Positions 25,115-33,731 of a DNA stretch of 64,000 bases are shown here, in pieces. The translations under genes were made by a program, and so were the position numbers. The DNA lies in assembly GCF_900105055.1 (NCBI RefSeq), contig NZ_FNTA01000004.1, positions 6,541,501-6,605,500 of the forward strand, read 5' to 3'. Origin of the DNA: Amycolatopsis lurida. Its GTDB lineage: Bacteria; Actinomycetota; Actinomycetes; Mycobacteriales; Pseudonocardiaceae. Below the pieces are notes generated by a model, which saw nothing but the letters and a program-made list of their open reading frames with translations, was not told the DNA's origin and did not search any database. Position 1 is the stretch's first letter; every line of letters starts with the position of its first letter.

Positions 25115-25924
25115 ATGGCTGAGCTGCTGTCGTTGAAGGAGGCCGTGGCACGGCTGGTGCACGACGGAGACACCGTCGCGCTGGAGGGCTTCACGCACCT
25201 CATTCCCGTGGCCGCCGGGCACGAGATCATCCGCCAGTGCCGCACCGGCCTGACGTTGGTCCGCATGACCCCCGACATCGTCTACGACCAACTCATCGGC
25301 GCGGGCTGCGCGAGCAAGCTGATCTTCTCGTGGGGCGGCAACCCCGGAGTCGGCTCGCTGCACCGGTTCCGTGACGCCGTCCAGCATTCCTGGCCGGTGC
25401 CACTGGAGATAGAGGAACACAGTCACGCGGGCATGGCGAACCGGTACGTCGCCGGCGCCTCGGGCCTGCCGTTCGCCGTCCTGCGCGGGTACACCGGCAC
25501 CGATCTCGCCGCGCACACCGACACGATCAAACCCATCACCTGCCCGTTCACCGGTGAGCGGCTGGCCGCCGTGCCCGCCCTCAACCCGGACGTCACGATC
25601 GTCCACGCCCAGCGCGCGGACCGGTCCGGCAACGTCCAGATCTGGGGTATCACCGGCGTGCAGAAGGAGGCGGTGCTCGCGGCGAAGCGATCCTTGGTCA
25701 CCGTCGAGGAGATCGTGGAGGAACTGGAGCCCCGGCCGGGCGCGATCGTGCTGCCGTCTTGGGCCGTCACCGCCGTGGCCGAGGTGCCCGGCGGCGCGAG
25801 GCCGTCGTACGCGGCGGGGTACTACGAACGGGACAACGACGCTTACCAGGCATGGGACGCGATCGGCCGGGACAGGGAGAGCTTCACCCGCTGGCTCGGC
25901 GAGCTGACGGGAGTGAAGGCATGA
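25115..25924 (+). CDS. pcaI: 3-oxoadipate CoA-transferase subunit A
   Basis: 269 residues from the ATG at 25115, preceded by GGGAGTGGGG. It has the class I CoA-transferase alpha-subunit features: GDTVALEGFTHLIPVAAGHE, FSWGGNPGVGSLHRFRDA and TNPDVTIVHAQRADRSGN-like sequence (VTIVHAQRADRSGN). With PcaJ it moves CoA from succinyl-CoA to 3-oxoadipate. It is the first gene of the pca operon and overlaps pcaJ by 4 bases. Confidence 0.9.
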   Translation: MAELLSLKEAVARLVHDGDTVALEGFTHLIPVAAGHEIIRQCRTGLTLVRMTPDIVYDQLIGAGCASKLIFSWGGNPGVGSLHRFRDAVQHSWPVPLEIEEHSHAGMANRYVAGASGLPFAVLRGYTGTDLAAHTDTIKPITCPFTGERLAAVPALNPDVTIVHAQRADRSGNVQIWGITGVQKEAVLAAKRSLVTVEEIVEELEPRPGAIVLPSWAVTAVAEVPGGARPSYAAGYYERDNDAYQAWDAIGRDRESFTRWLGELTGVKA

Positions 25925-26676
25925 CCGAGTACACCGCCGACGAGATGATGAGCGTCGCCGCCGCTCGCGCGCTCGGCGACGGGATGTCCTGTTTCGTGGG
26001 CATCGGCCTGCCGAGCACGGCCGCCAACCTGGCCCGCCGGGGCCACGCGCCGAACCTGACGCTCATCTACGAATCCGGTTGTCTCGGGGCCAAACCGAGC
26101 AGGCTCCCGTTGTCCATCGGCGACGGCGAACTCGCCGACACCGCGGACGCCGTGGTCAGCGTTCCCGAGGTCTTCAACTACTGGCTCCAGCCGGGCCGGA
26201 TCGACGTCGGTTTCCTGGGCGCCGCCCAGCTGGACAAGTTCGGCAACATCAACACCACCGTCATCGGCCCGGACTACGCCAACCCCAAGGTGCGTCTCCC
26301 CGGGGCGGGCGGTGCCCCGGAGATCGCCGCCTCCTGCCGCGAGGTGTTCGTGGTGCTCCGGCAGAGCACGCGCACATTCGTCGAGAAGGTCGACTTCGTG
26401 ACCTCGTTCGGTCACGGCACCGGCAAGGGCGATCGCGAGCGCCTAGGCCTTCCCGGTGCCGGGCCGACGCTGGTGGTCACCGACCTCGGCCTGATGCGGC
26501 CCGATCCGGAGACCGCCGAGCTCACGCTCACCGAACTGCACCCCGGGGTCGAGGTCGATCAGGTCGTCGCGGCGACCGGGTGGAAACTGAAGGTGGCAGG
26601 CGACCTGGGAACCACCCCGGCGCCGACCGAGGCAGAACTCCGCATCCTCCGAGACCTCACAAGGGCGAGCGCATGA
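25921..26676 (+). CDS. pcaJ: 3-oxoadipate CoA-transferase subunit B
   Basis: 251 residues. The catalytic Glu is in LIYESGCLGAKP, the place where this family forms the glutamyl-CoA intermediate. FLGAAQLDKFGNINTTVIG and FVTSFGHGTGKGDRERLGL-like sequence follow. It pairs with PcaI. The start overlaps the pcaI stop and its own stop overlaps the pcaF start, implying translational coupling. Confidence 0.9.
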   Translation: MTEYTADEMMSVAAARALGDGMSCFVGIGLPSTAANLARRGHAPNLTLIYESGCLGAKPSRLPLSIGDGELADTADAVVSVPEVFNYWLQPGRIDVGFLGAAQLDKFGNINTTVIGPDYANPKVRLPGAGGAPEIAASCREVFVVLRQSTRTFVEKVDFVTSFGHGTGKGDRERLGLPGAGPTLVVTDLGLMRPDPETAELTLTELHPGVEVDQVVAATGWKLKVAGDLGTTPAPTEAELRILRDLTRASA

Positions 26677-27851
26677 CCGACGTCTTCCTGTTCGACGCCA
26701 TCCGTACCCCGTTCGGCAAGTACGGCGGCGCCCTGTCCGGCGTTCGCCCGGACGACCTCGCCGCCACCGTCCTGCGGGCGCTGGCCGAGCGCAACGACCT
26801 CGACCCGGCCACCGTCGACGAGGTGGTGCTCGGCGACGCCAACGGCGCGGGCGAGGACAACCGGAACGTCGCGCGGATGGCGGCGCTGCTCGCGGGTTGG
26901 CCCACGACCGTGCCCGGTGCCACGGTCAACCGCCTGTGCGGATCCGGACTCGACGCCGTCATGCAGGCCAGCCGGTCGGTCCAGGTCGGCGACGCCTCGC
27001 TCGCCGTGGCGGGCGGGGTCGAGTCGATGAGCCGCTCGCCCCTGGTCATGCAGAAACCGGAGAAGGCGTTCCCGGCGGGCAACCAGACGCTGTACTCCAC
27101 CGCCCTGGGCTGGCGCATGGTCAACTCGAAGATGCCCGAGCGGTGGACGGTCTCGCTCGGCGAGTCCACCGAGCAGCTCGCCGAGCGCTACGGCATCGGC
27201 CGCGACGAGCAGGACGCGTTCGCCGTCCGCAGTCATGTCAACGCCGCCCGCGCCTGGGACGAGGGGTTCTACGACGACCACGTCGTCCCCGTCGAAGGAG
27301 TCGAACTCGCTCGCGACGAAGGCATCCGGCCGGATTCCAGCCCGGAGAAGCTCGCGAAGCTCAAGCCGGTCTTTCGTCCACAAGGGACGGTCACGGCCGC
27401 GAACGCGTCGCCGTTGAACGACGGCGCCTCCGCGCTGCTGCTCGGTGACGAGGCGGCGGGGAAGCGGCTCGGCAAGGCACCGCTGGCCAGGATCGCCGGC
27501 CGGGGAGCGGCGGGCGTCGACCCGGACGTCTTCGGCATCGGCCCGGTCCGCGCGGCCGAGATCGCCCTGGAACGGGCGGGAATCGGCTGGGAAGACCTGG
27601 CGGCCGTCGAACTGAACGAGGCCTTCGCCGCGCAGTCGCTGGCCTGTCTGCGGGACTGGTCGAAGCTCGACCCGGAGATCGTCAACGTGAACGGCGGCGC
27701 GATCGCGATCGGGCATCCGCTGGGCGCCTCCGGCGGCCGGATCCTCGGCACGCTGGCCCACCACCTGCGCCGCACCGGCGGCCGATGGGGCCTGGCCGCC
27801 ATCTGCATCGGCGTCGGCCAGGGGCTGGCCGTCGTCCTCGAAGCCCACTGA
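26673..27851 (+). CDS. pcaF: 3-oxoadipyl-CoA thiolase
   Basis: 392 residues, thiolase fold. The acyl-accepting Cys is C89 in NRLCGSGLDA, with H348 in GGAIAIGHPLGASGG and C378 in AICIGVGQG completing the active site. It splits 3-oxoadipyl-CoA into succinyl-CoA and acetyl-CoA, the last step of the pathway. The operon context separates it from general acetyl-CoA acetyltransferases. Confidence 0.9.
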   Translation: MTDVFLFDAIRTPFGKYGGALSGVRPDDLAATVLRALAERNDLDPATVDEVVLGDANGAGEDNRNVARMAALLAGWPTTVPGATVNRLCGSGLDAVMQASRSVQVGDASLAVAGGVESMSRSPLVMQKPEKAFPAGNQTLYSTALGWRMVNSKMPERWTVSLGESTEQLAERYGIGRDEQDAFAVRSHVNAARAWDEGFYDDHVVPVEGVELARDEGIRPDSSPEKLAKLKPVFRPQGTVTAANASPLNDGASALLLGDEAAGKRLGKAPLARIAGRGAAGVDPDVFGIGPVRAAEIALERAGIGWEDLAAVELNEAFAAQSLACLRDWSKLDPEIVNVNGGAIAIGHPLGASGGRILGTLAHHLRRTGGRWGLAAICIGVGQGLAVVLEAH

Positions 27852-27871
27852 GTCGCGCTGGAGGGAACAGC

Positions 27872-28606
27872 ATGTCCGCACCCGCAGAACTGAGGCTCCC
27901 GCGCTACCGGCGCGATCCGGAGGGCACGCACCCGCCGCTCGACTACGCCGGCTACCGGTCGACGGCACTGCGGCACCCGAAAGAGCCGTTGATCGTGCTT
28001 CCGCATCTGCTGACCGAGGTCACCGGTCCCGCGCTGGGACCGGGCCGGATCGGCGAATTCGACAACGACCTCACCCAGGGGCACGCGGGCGAGCCGCAGG
28101 GGCAGCGGATCATCGTCACCGGACGGCTGCTCGACGGTGACGGCCGGCCGATCCGCGATTCACTGGTGGAGATCTGGCAGGCGAACGCGGGCGGCCGGTA
28201 CCGGCACACCGGCGATCGCTGGCCGTCGCCGCTGGACCCCAACTTCGACGGCGCGGGCCGGACGCTCACCGACTCCGAGGGGCGCTACACCTTCACCACG
28301 ATCAAACCGGGCGCGTACCCGTGGAAGAACCACGACAACGCCTGGCGGCCGGCGCATATCCACTTCTCCGTGTTCGGCAGCGCGTTCACCCAGCGGCTGG
28401 TCACCCAGATGTACTTCCCGGAAGACCCGCTGTTCTCGCAGGACCCGATCTTCAACTCCATCCCGGACGAGAAGGCCCGGCAGCGGATGATCGCGCGCTT
28501 CGACCTCGACCGCACGGAAGCCGAGTGGGCGCTGGCCTTCCAGTTCGACATCGTCGTGCGCGGCCGCGAGGCCTCGGTCTTCGAAGACGAGGAGGACGAG
28601 CACTGA
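27872..28606 (+). CDS. pcaH: Protocatechuate 3,4-dioxygenase beta subunit
   Basis: 244 residues from the ATG at 27872 with GGAGGGAA upstream. All four iron ligands of intradiol dioxygenases are visible: Y110 in GGRYRH, Y149 in GAYPW, and H162 and H164 in PAHIHFS. The beta subunit holds the Fe(III) and opens the protocatechuate ring between C3 and C4 to give 3-carboxy-cis,cis-muconate. Its stop overlaps the pcaG start by one base. Confidence 0.93.
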   Translation: MSAPAELRLPRYRRDPEGTHPPLDYAGYRSTALRHPKEPLIVLPHLLTEVTGPALGPGRIGEFDNDLTQGHAGEPQGQRIIVTGRLLDGDGRPIRDSLVEIWQANAGGRYRHTGDRWPSPLDPNFDGAGRTLTDSEGRYTFTTIKPGAYPWKNHDNAWRPAHIHFSVFGSAFTQRLVTQMYFPEDPLFSQDPIFNSIPDEKARQRMIARFDLDRTEAEWALAFQFDIVVRGREASVFEDEEDEH

Positions 28607-29154
28607 TGCCGGAGACGACGCCTTCCCAGACCGTCGGCCCGTACCTGTCCATCGGCTTGCCCTGGCCGGACGGGCCGGACGTCGTCCCCGCCGACGAGCC
28701 CGCCGCGGTCCGGATCCACGGCCGCGTCCTCGACGGCGCGGGCGAACCCGTCCCGGACGCGATGATCGAGACCTGGCAGGCCGACGCCGACGGTCGGTTC
28801 GATCATCCCGACGACCCGCGCGGAGCCGTCGCCGGCGGATTCCGTGGCTTCGGCCGCTGCCCGACCGATCCGGGCGGCAACTACGAGATCCGGACGATCA
28901 TGCCCGGTTCGCTGCCCGGCCCGGCGGGCAGCACGCAGGCCCCGCATATCGACGTCTCGGTGTTCGCCCGCGGACTCCTGCACCGGGTGGTCACCCGGAT
29001 CTACTTCGAGGACAACGACAACTCCGGGGATCCGGTGCTGGCGTCGGTTCCGGAAGCCCGCCGGGGGACCTTGGTCGCCACCAAGGACGGCAGCGGCTAC
29101 CGGTTCGACATCCGGTTGCAGGGCGAAGGGGAGACGGTGTTCTTCGATGTCTGA
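28606..29154 (+). CDS. pcaG: Protocatechuate 3,4-dioxygenase alpha subunit
   Basis: 182 residues, related to PcaH but without the His pair; the matching place reads APHIDVSVFARG. That is normal for the alpha subunit, which shapes the substrate pocket. It starts TPSQTVGPYLSIGLPWPDG, typical of PcaG. The next gene, pcaD, starts 8 bases before its end. In many actinomycetes pcaB follows at this point, and here it does not. Confidence 0.92.
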   Translation: MPETTPSQTVGPYLSIGLPWPDGPDVVPADEPAAVRIHGRVLDGAGEPVPDAMIETWQADADGRFDHPDDPRGAVAGGFRGFGRCPTDPGGNYEIRTIMPGSLPGPAGSTQAPHIDVSVFARGLLHRVVTRIYFEDNDNSGDPVLASVPEARRGTLVATKDGSGYRFDIRLQGEGETVFFDV

Positions 29155-29926
29155 GCCGGTGAAAGTGCACAGCGTCGCGGAAGGGCCCGCCGACGGTCCT
29201 GTCGTGGTGTTCAGCGGATCGCTCGGCAGCGATCACCGCATGTGGGAACAGCAGGTGAAACCCTTGGTGGAACAGGGTTTCCGGGTCATCCGGTACGACA
29301 GCCGCGGGCATGGCGCGTCGCCCGTCCCGCCGGGGCCGTACACCCTCGCGGATCTCGGCGGCGACCTGCTCGCGCTGCTCGACGATCACGGTGCCGAGCG
29401 TGCCCATATCGTCGGGCTCTCGCTCGGCGGGATGACCGGGATGTGGCTGGGCGTGAACGCGCCGGACCGGATCGCGAGCCTCGTGTTGTGCTGCACGTCC
29501 GCGAAGCTCGGGCCGCCGAGCATGTGGGCGGACAGGGCCAAGACGGTCCGGGAGAAGGGCACCGCCGCGGTCGCCGAGGCCGGGGTCGGCCGCTGGCTGA
29601 CCGCCCGTTACGCCGCCGCGCACCCCGAGCGGGCCGGATATCTGCGCGAGATGATCGAGAGCGTCCCCGCCGAGGGGTACGCGTCGTCCTGCCAGGCCAT
29701 CGAAACGATGGACCTCGTCGGCGACCTGCCCAAGATCGCGGCGCGGACCCTGGTGATCGCCGGCGCCGAGGACCCGGCGACCCCGGTCGAGCACGCCGAG
29801 GTGATCGCGGGCGGTATCCCGGACGCGCGGCTCGAAGTCGTCGAAGGCGCCGCGCATCTGGGCAGCTTCGAACAGCCCGAGCGGTTCACCGCGTTGATCC
29901 TCGAACACCTGGAGGCCGCCCGATGA
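29147..29926 (+). CDS. pcaD: 3-oxoadipate enol-lactonase
   Basis: 259 residues, alpha/beta hydrolase. The nucleophile is S92 in GLSLGGMTG, the acid is likely the Asp in AGAEDPATPVEH, and the base is H237 in GAAHLGSFEQPE. It hydrolyses 3-oxoadipate enol-lactone to 3-oxoadipate. Its start lies inside the pcaG coding end. In many actinomycetes this activity is fused to PcaC as PcaL; here the two are separate genes. Confidence 0.88.
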   Translation: MSEPVKVHSVAEGPADGPVVVFSGSLGSDHRMWEQQVKPLVEQGFRVIRYDSRGHGASPVPPGPYTLADLGGDLLALLDDHGAERAHIVGLSLGGMTGMWLGVNAPDRIASLVLCCTSAKLGPPSMWADRAKTVREKGTAAVAEAGVGRWLTARYAAAHPERAGYLREMIESVPAEGYASSCQAIETMDLVGDLPKIAARTLVIAGAEDPATPVEHAEVIAGGIPDARLEVVEGAAHLGSFEQPERFTALILEHLEAAR

Positions 29927-30327
29927 CCGACGACACCTACGAGACCGGCATGAAGGTGCGCCGCGAGGTCCTCGGGGACGCGCACGTCGATCGGGCGGTC
30001 GCCCGCACCACCGAGTTCAGCCGTCCGTTCCAGGACTACATCACCCGGGGCGCCTGGGGATCGGTCTGGTCGCGGGACGGGCTCGACCGCAAGACCCGCA
30101 GCTGCGTCACCCTGGCCGCGCTCACCGCGTTGCACGCCCACGACGAGCTCGCGATGCACGTCCGCGCCGCTGTCCACAATGGACTCACGGCGCAGGAGAT
30201 CTCCGAGGTCTTGCTGCACACGGCCGTCTACACGGGTGCCCCGGCGGCCAACACGGCGTTCGCCGTCGCGCAGCGGGTACTGGCCGAACTCGGTGAGCCT
30301 GCCGCCCAGGAAAAGGGAGGCCGTTAG
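29923..30327 (+). CDS. pcaC: 4-carboxymuconolactone decarboxylase
   Basis: 134 residues, the CMD family's normal size. GMKVRREVLGDAHVDRA opens the protein and TRSCVTLAALTALHAHDEL with MHVRAAVHNGLT carries the conserved Cys and His residues. It decarboxylates 4-carboxymuconolactone to the enol-lactone used by PcaD. Its ATG overlaps the pcaD stop by 4 bases. Confidence 0.9.
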   Translation: MTDDTYETGMKVRREVLGDAHVDRAVARTTEFSRPFQDYITRGAWGSVWSRDGLDRKTRSCVTLAALTALHAHDELAMHVRAAVHNGLTAQEISEVLLHTAVYTGAPAANTAFAVAQRVLAELGEPAAQEKGGR

Positions 30328-30336
30328 GGTTCTCAT

Positions 30337-31143
30337 ATGGACGAAGGCGAGGTGACCGAGCGCGGGGCGCATCATGTCCAGTCGCTGGAGCGCGGGCTGG
30401 CCGTGATCAAGGCGTTCAACGCGGACGCGGCGGAACTCACCCTGAGCGACGTCGCCCGCTCGACCGGGCTGACCAGGGCGGCCGCCCGCCGGTTCCTGCT
30501 CACCCTCGTCGACCTGGGGTACGTGCGCACGGACGGCAAATACTTCTCGCTCACCGCGCGGGTCCTCGAACTCGGCTACTCGTATCTGTCGAGCCTGTCG
30601 CTCCCTGAGGTCGCCCAGCCGCATCTCGAGCGGCTCTCCGCCGAGGTGCACGAGTCGAGTTCGGTCTCTGTGCTCGAAGGCAGGGACATCGTCTACGTCG
30701 CGCGCGTGGCCGTTTCGCGGATCATGACCGTCAGCATCAACGTCGGCACCCGCTTCCCGGCGCACGCGACGTCGATGGGGCATGTCCTGCTGGCCGGTCT
30801 CGATGACGCCGACCTGCGTGACTACCTCGCCGGGGCGACGCTCGACAAGCTCACCGCGCGGACCAAGAGCAGGCCGGAGGAATTACTCGCCGAACTGGTC
30901 AGGGTCTACGAGCAGGGTTACGCGATGGTCGACCAGGAACTCGAAGAGGGTCTTCGCTCGATCGCCGCGCCGATCCACGATCGGCGGGGCAGGGTCGTGG
31001 CCGCGGTCAACCTCTCCACCCACGCCAGCCGCACCACGCGCGAGTCGGTCGAACAGGAACTACTGCCGCCCCTGCTCTCGACGGCGCGCGCCATCGAGGC
31101 CGATCTGGCCTCAGCGCCGCCCACCAAAGCGCGGCATGGCTGA
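30337..31143 (+). CDS. pcaR: IclR-family regulator of the pca operon
   Basis: 268 residues. The N-terminal winged helix is VQSLERGLAVIKAFNADAAE with LSDVARSTGLTRAAARRFLLTL, and the C-terminal ligand domain has FPAHATSMGHVLLAGL and YAMVDQELEEGLRSIAAPI. The likeness to PcaR/PobR regulators, which sense 3-oxoadipate or protocatechuate, is strong. It is unusual in sitting at the end of the operon it probably controls, giving direct feedback. It overlaps the next gene by 8 bases. Confidence 0.87.
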   Translation: MDEGEVTERGAHHVQSLERGLAVIKAFNADAAELTLSDVARSTGLTRAAARRFLLTLVDLGYVRTDGKYFSLTARVLELGYSYLSSLSLPEVAQPHLERLSAEVHESSSVSVLEGRDIVYVARVAVSRIMTVSINVGTRFPAHATSMGHVLLAGLDDADLRDYLAGATLDKLTARTKSRPEELLAELVRVYEQGYAMVDQELEEGLRSIAAPIHDRRGRVVAAVNLSTHASRTTRESVEQELLPPLLSTARAIEADLASAPPTKARHG

Positions 31144-31705
31144 GGTCGCCGGGCTGGTGCTCGCGGCCGGAGCAGGCCGCCGGTTCGGTGGGCCGAAGGC
31201 GCTGGCCGTCCTCGACGGCGAGCCGTTCGTCGTGCGGGCGTCACGGGTGCTCGCCGACGCGGGCTGCGCGCCGGTCCGGGTGGTGCTGGGAGCCTCGGCC
31301 GCGGAAGTCCGCACGCTCCTGCCCGATCCCGAGGCCGCGGTCGTCGCCGAAGACTGGGAGTCCGGCATGGGAGCGTCCTTGCGCGCGGGCCTGAGGGCAC
31401 TCACCGGAACCGATGCCGAAGCCGCCGTCGTGCATCTCGTGGATCTGCCCGGCGTCGGCGCCGAAGTGGTCCGCCGGGTCGTCGCCGGGGCCGACGAGAG
31501 CACCGTCGCGCGTGCCACCTACCAAGGCGTTCCCGGCCATCCCGTCGTACTCGGCCGCCGATGGTGGCCGGAGATCGTGGCGGGCGCGTCCGGTGACAAG
31601 GGCGCCCGGGACTGGCTCAAGGGCCGCCAGGACCTGCGGCTCGTCGAATGCGGTGACCTCGGCACCGGGCACGACGTGGACCGCCGCGAGGATCTTCCGG
31701 GCTGA
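31136..31705 (+). CDS. Molybdenum cofactor cytidylyltransferase-like NTP transferase
   Basis: 189 residues of the MobA/MocA fold: LVLAAGAGRRFGGPKALAVL is the nucleotide-binding signature and VHLVDLPGVGAEVVRRV and GVPGHPVVLGRRWW follow. MocA-type enzymes attach CMP to molybdopterin, the form used by CO dehydrogenase and related hydroxylases. The presence of coxSML-like genes in the same locus supports that. It starts inside the end of pcaR, so the molybdenum locus appears joined to the pca operon. Confidence 0.82.
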   Translation: MAEVAGLVLAAGAGRRFGGPKALAVLDGEPFVVRASRVLADAGCAPVRVVLGASAAEVRTLLPDPEAAVVAEDWESGMGASLRAGLRALTGTDAEAAVVHLVDLPGVGAEVVRRVVAGADESTVARATYQGVPGHPVVLGRRWWPEIVAGASGDKGARDWLKGRQDLRLVECGDLGTGHDVDRREDLPG

Positions 31706-31736
31706 TCTCCGGCTCACCGGGGCTTACGATCGGCAC

Positions 31737-32609
31737 GTGACCGTCGCATCGCCCGAGAAACTGGCCGAAGCCCTCGAAACGGTCGGCTACCTCGCCGATG
31801 ACGGCATCGCCACGGCCGGGTTCCTCGCCCTGGCGCTCGGCCGTCCGCTGTTCTGCGAGGGAGAACCGGGCACCGGCAAGACCTCGCTCGCCCTGGGACT
31901 GGCCGAAGCGCTCGGCATGCCGCTCATCCGGCTCCAGTGTCATGAGGGGATCGACGCGGCGCAGGCACTGTACGAATGGGACTTCCCCCGTCAGCTGCTG
32001 CATTTGCGGGCGCTGGAAGCCGCGGGTGAGGGCGGCCTCGACGTCGAGGCCGCCGAACAGTCCCTCTACACCGAACGTTTCCTGCTCTCCCGGCCACTGC
32101 TGAAAGCGTTGCAGACCGCTCCGTGTGTCCTGCTGGTCGACGAGATCGACCGGGCCGACGACGAGTTCGAAGCCTTCCTGCTGCAACTCCTCGACGAGAA
32201 CGCGGTGACGATCCCCGAGTTCGGTGAGGTGCGCGCCGAGCAACCGCCGCTCGTGGTGCTCACCTCCAACCGGACGCGGGAGGTGCACGACGCGCTCAAG
32301 CGCCGCTGTCTCTATCACTGGCTCGAACACCCGGACCTCGGCCGCGAGATCGAGATCCTGCGCCGCAAGATCCCGAACCTGGGCGAGGCGCTCGCGACAC
32401 AGGTCGCGACGGCGGTGCAGCGGCTTCGCGCGATGGAGTTGCTGAAACCGCCCGGGGTGGCGGAATCCCTCGATTGGGCCCAGGCGCTCCTCGCGCTCGG
32501 AATGTCCGAACTGGACGCCGTGACCGCCGCCCGGACCCTCGGTTCGGTGCTCAAGTACAGCGAAGATCTGGACAGGGTCCGGACCAAGCTGGACAAACTG
32601 CTCGCCTGA
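31737..32609 (+). CDS. MoxR-type AAA+ ATPase (CoxD-like)
   Basis: 290 residues from a GTG. Walker A is CEGEPGTGKTSLALGLAEAL, Walker B is CVLLVDEIDRADDEFEAFLL, and the sensor region has VVLTSNRTREVHDALKRRCL. CoxD is a MoxR-type ATPase that helps insert the Cu/S into the CO dehydrogenase cofactor; in form II systems the equivalent role is less certain. The partner VWA protein is encoded at 34330, after an interposed gene pair. Confidence 0.82.
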   Translation: MTVASPEKLAEALETVGYLADDGIATAGFLALALGRPLFCEGEPGTGKTSLALGLAEALGMPLIRLQCHEGIDAAQALYEWDFPRQLLHLRALEAAGEGGLDVEAAEQSLYTERFLLSRPLLKALQTAPCVLLVDEIDRADDEFEAFLLQLLDENAVTIPEFGEVRAEQPPLVVLTSNRTREVHDALKRRCLYHWLEHPDLGREIEILRRKIPNLGEALATQVATAVQRLRAMELLKPPGVAESLDWAQALLALGMSELDAVTAARTLGSVLKYSEDLDRVRTKLDKLLA

Positions 32610-32611
32610 GC

Positions 32612-33631
32612 TCAGCGGCGCCGCAGGGACGCGTCGAGCAGCGCGGGCGGGGTGTCGTGCTTCTCCTCCGGGGCCAGGTCGGTGCCCGGGGCGACGATCT
32701 CGTCGATCGCGTCGAGGACGTCGGCGGGGAGCACGGTGTCCGCGGCGGCGAGTTGCGACTCCAGGTGGTCCAGTGTGCGGGGGCCGATGATCGCGCTCGT
32801 CACCCCCGGATGCGCGACGACGAAGCCGAGCGCGAGCTGGATCAGGCTCAGCCCGGCTTGGTCGGCGACCTTGACCAGCCGTTCGACGGCTTCCAGCCGG
32901 GCCCGGTTGGCGGGCCGGGTCAGGTCGAACCGCTGGGGCAGGACCGCCGAACGGTTCGTGCTGATCTCCCGGCCTTCCCGGACCGCGCCCGACAGCCAGC
33001 CGGACGCCAGCGGGCTCCACGCGAGCACGCCCATGCCGTATTCCTCGGTCACGGGCAGGACCTCCGTTTCGATCCCGCGCTGGAGGATCGAGTAGCTGGG
33101 CTGCTCGGTGACGTAGCGGCCCGAACGGAGTTCGCGGGCGGCCCACTGGGCCTGCACGATGCGGTACGCGGGGAACGTCGACGAACCGAAGTAGCGGATC
33201 TTCCCCGCCTGGCGCAGATCCGTCAGGGCGGAAAGGGTTTCGTCGTCGCCGGTCTTCGGGTCCCAGCGGTGGATCTGGTAGAGATCGACGTGGTCGACCC
33301 CGAGGCGGCGCAGGCTGTTGTCCAGTTCGGTGACCAGCCAGCGACGTGAAGCGCCCTGGTGATTGCGCTCGTCGCCCATCGGCATGCTCGCCTTCGTGGC
33401 CAGCACGATGTCGTCGCGGCGGCCCACGATGGCCTTGCCGACCATTTCCTCCGACTGGCCGGCGCTGTACATGTCCGCGGTGTCGATGAGGTTGATCCCG
33501 CCCGCGAGCGCGGCGTCGACGATGGCGGTGGCCTCGTCCTGGGTGGTGCGCCCGATCGGGCCGAAGTTCATCGCGCCGAGCGCGAGGGTGCTGACCTGCA
33601 CGCCGGTTCTGCCCAAGGTGCGGTACTGCAT
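32612..33631 (-). CDS. Aldo/keto reductase
   Basis: 339 residues from the ATG at 33631, with GGAGG 8 bases upstream; an in-frame start 15 bases earlier has no site. AKR catalytic features are LALGAMNFG, INLIDTADMYSAGQSE, DIVLATKASMPMG and LYQIHRWDPKTGDDE. The group reduces or oxidises small carbonyls or sugars with NADPH; no substrate can be given. It is divergent from a TetR gene and lies between two parts of the cox locus. Confidence 0.8.
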   Translation of the reverse strand: MQYRTLGRTGVQVSTLALGAMNFGPIGRTTQDEATAIVDAALAGGINLIDTADMYSAGQSEEMVGKAIVGRRDDIVLATKASMPMGDERNHQGASRRWLVTELDNSLRRLGVDHVDLYQIHRWDPKTGDDETLSALTDLRQAGKIRYFGSSTFPAYRIVQAQWAARELRSGRYVTEQPSYSILQRGIETEVLPVTEEYGMGVLAWSPLASGWLSGAVREGREISTNRSAVLPQRFDLTRPANRARLEAVERLVKVADQAGLSLIQLALGFVVAHPGVTSAIIGPRTLDHLESQLAAADTVLPADVLDAIDEIVAPGTDLAPEEKHDTPPALLDASLRRR

Positions 33632-33662
33632 GACGATGTCCTCCATGGCAAACTGAGCAAGC

Positions 33663-33699
33663 GGAACGTTGCTCCGCTAACGATACGGAGCAGTGTTCC
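33663..33699. promoter_or_regulatory. Paired TetR operator between aldo/keto reductase and TetR genes
   Basis: GGAACGTTGCTCCG (33663-33676) and CGGAGCAGTGTTCC (33686-33699) are inverted copies matching at 12 of 14 positions. Each unit is itself nearly palindromic. The site lies between the divergent starts at 33631 and 33732. Confidence 0.55.
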
Positions 33700-33731
33700 G
33701 TTTGGCAACCCGGTGGCAGAGGAGTGGTGTG

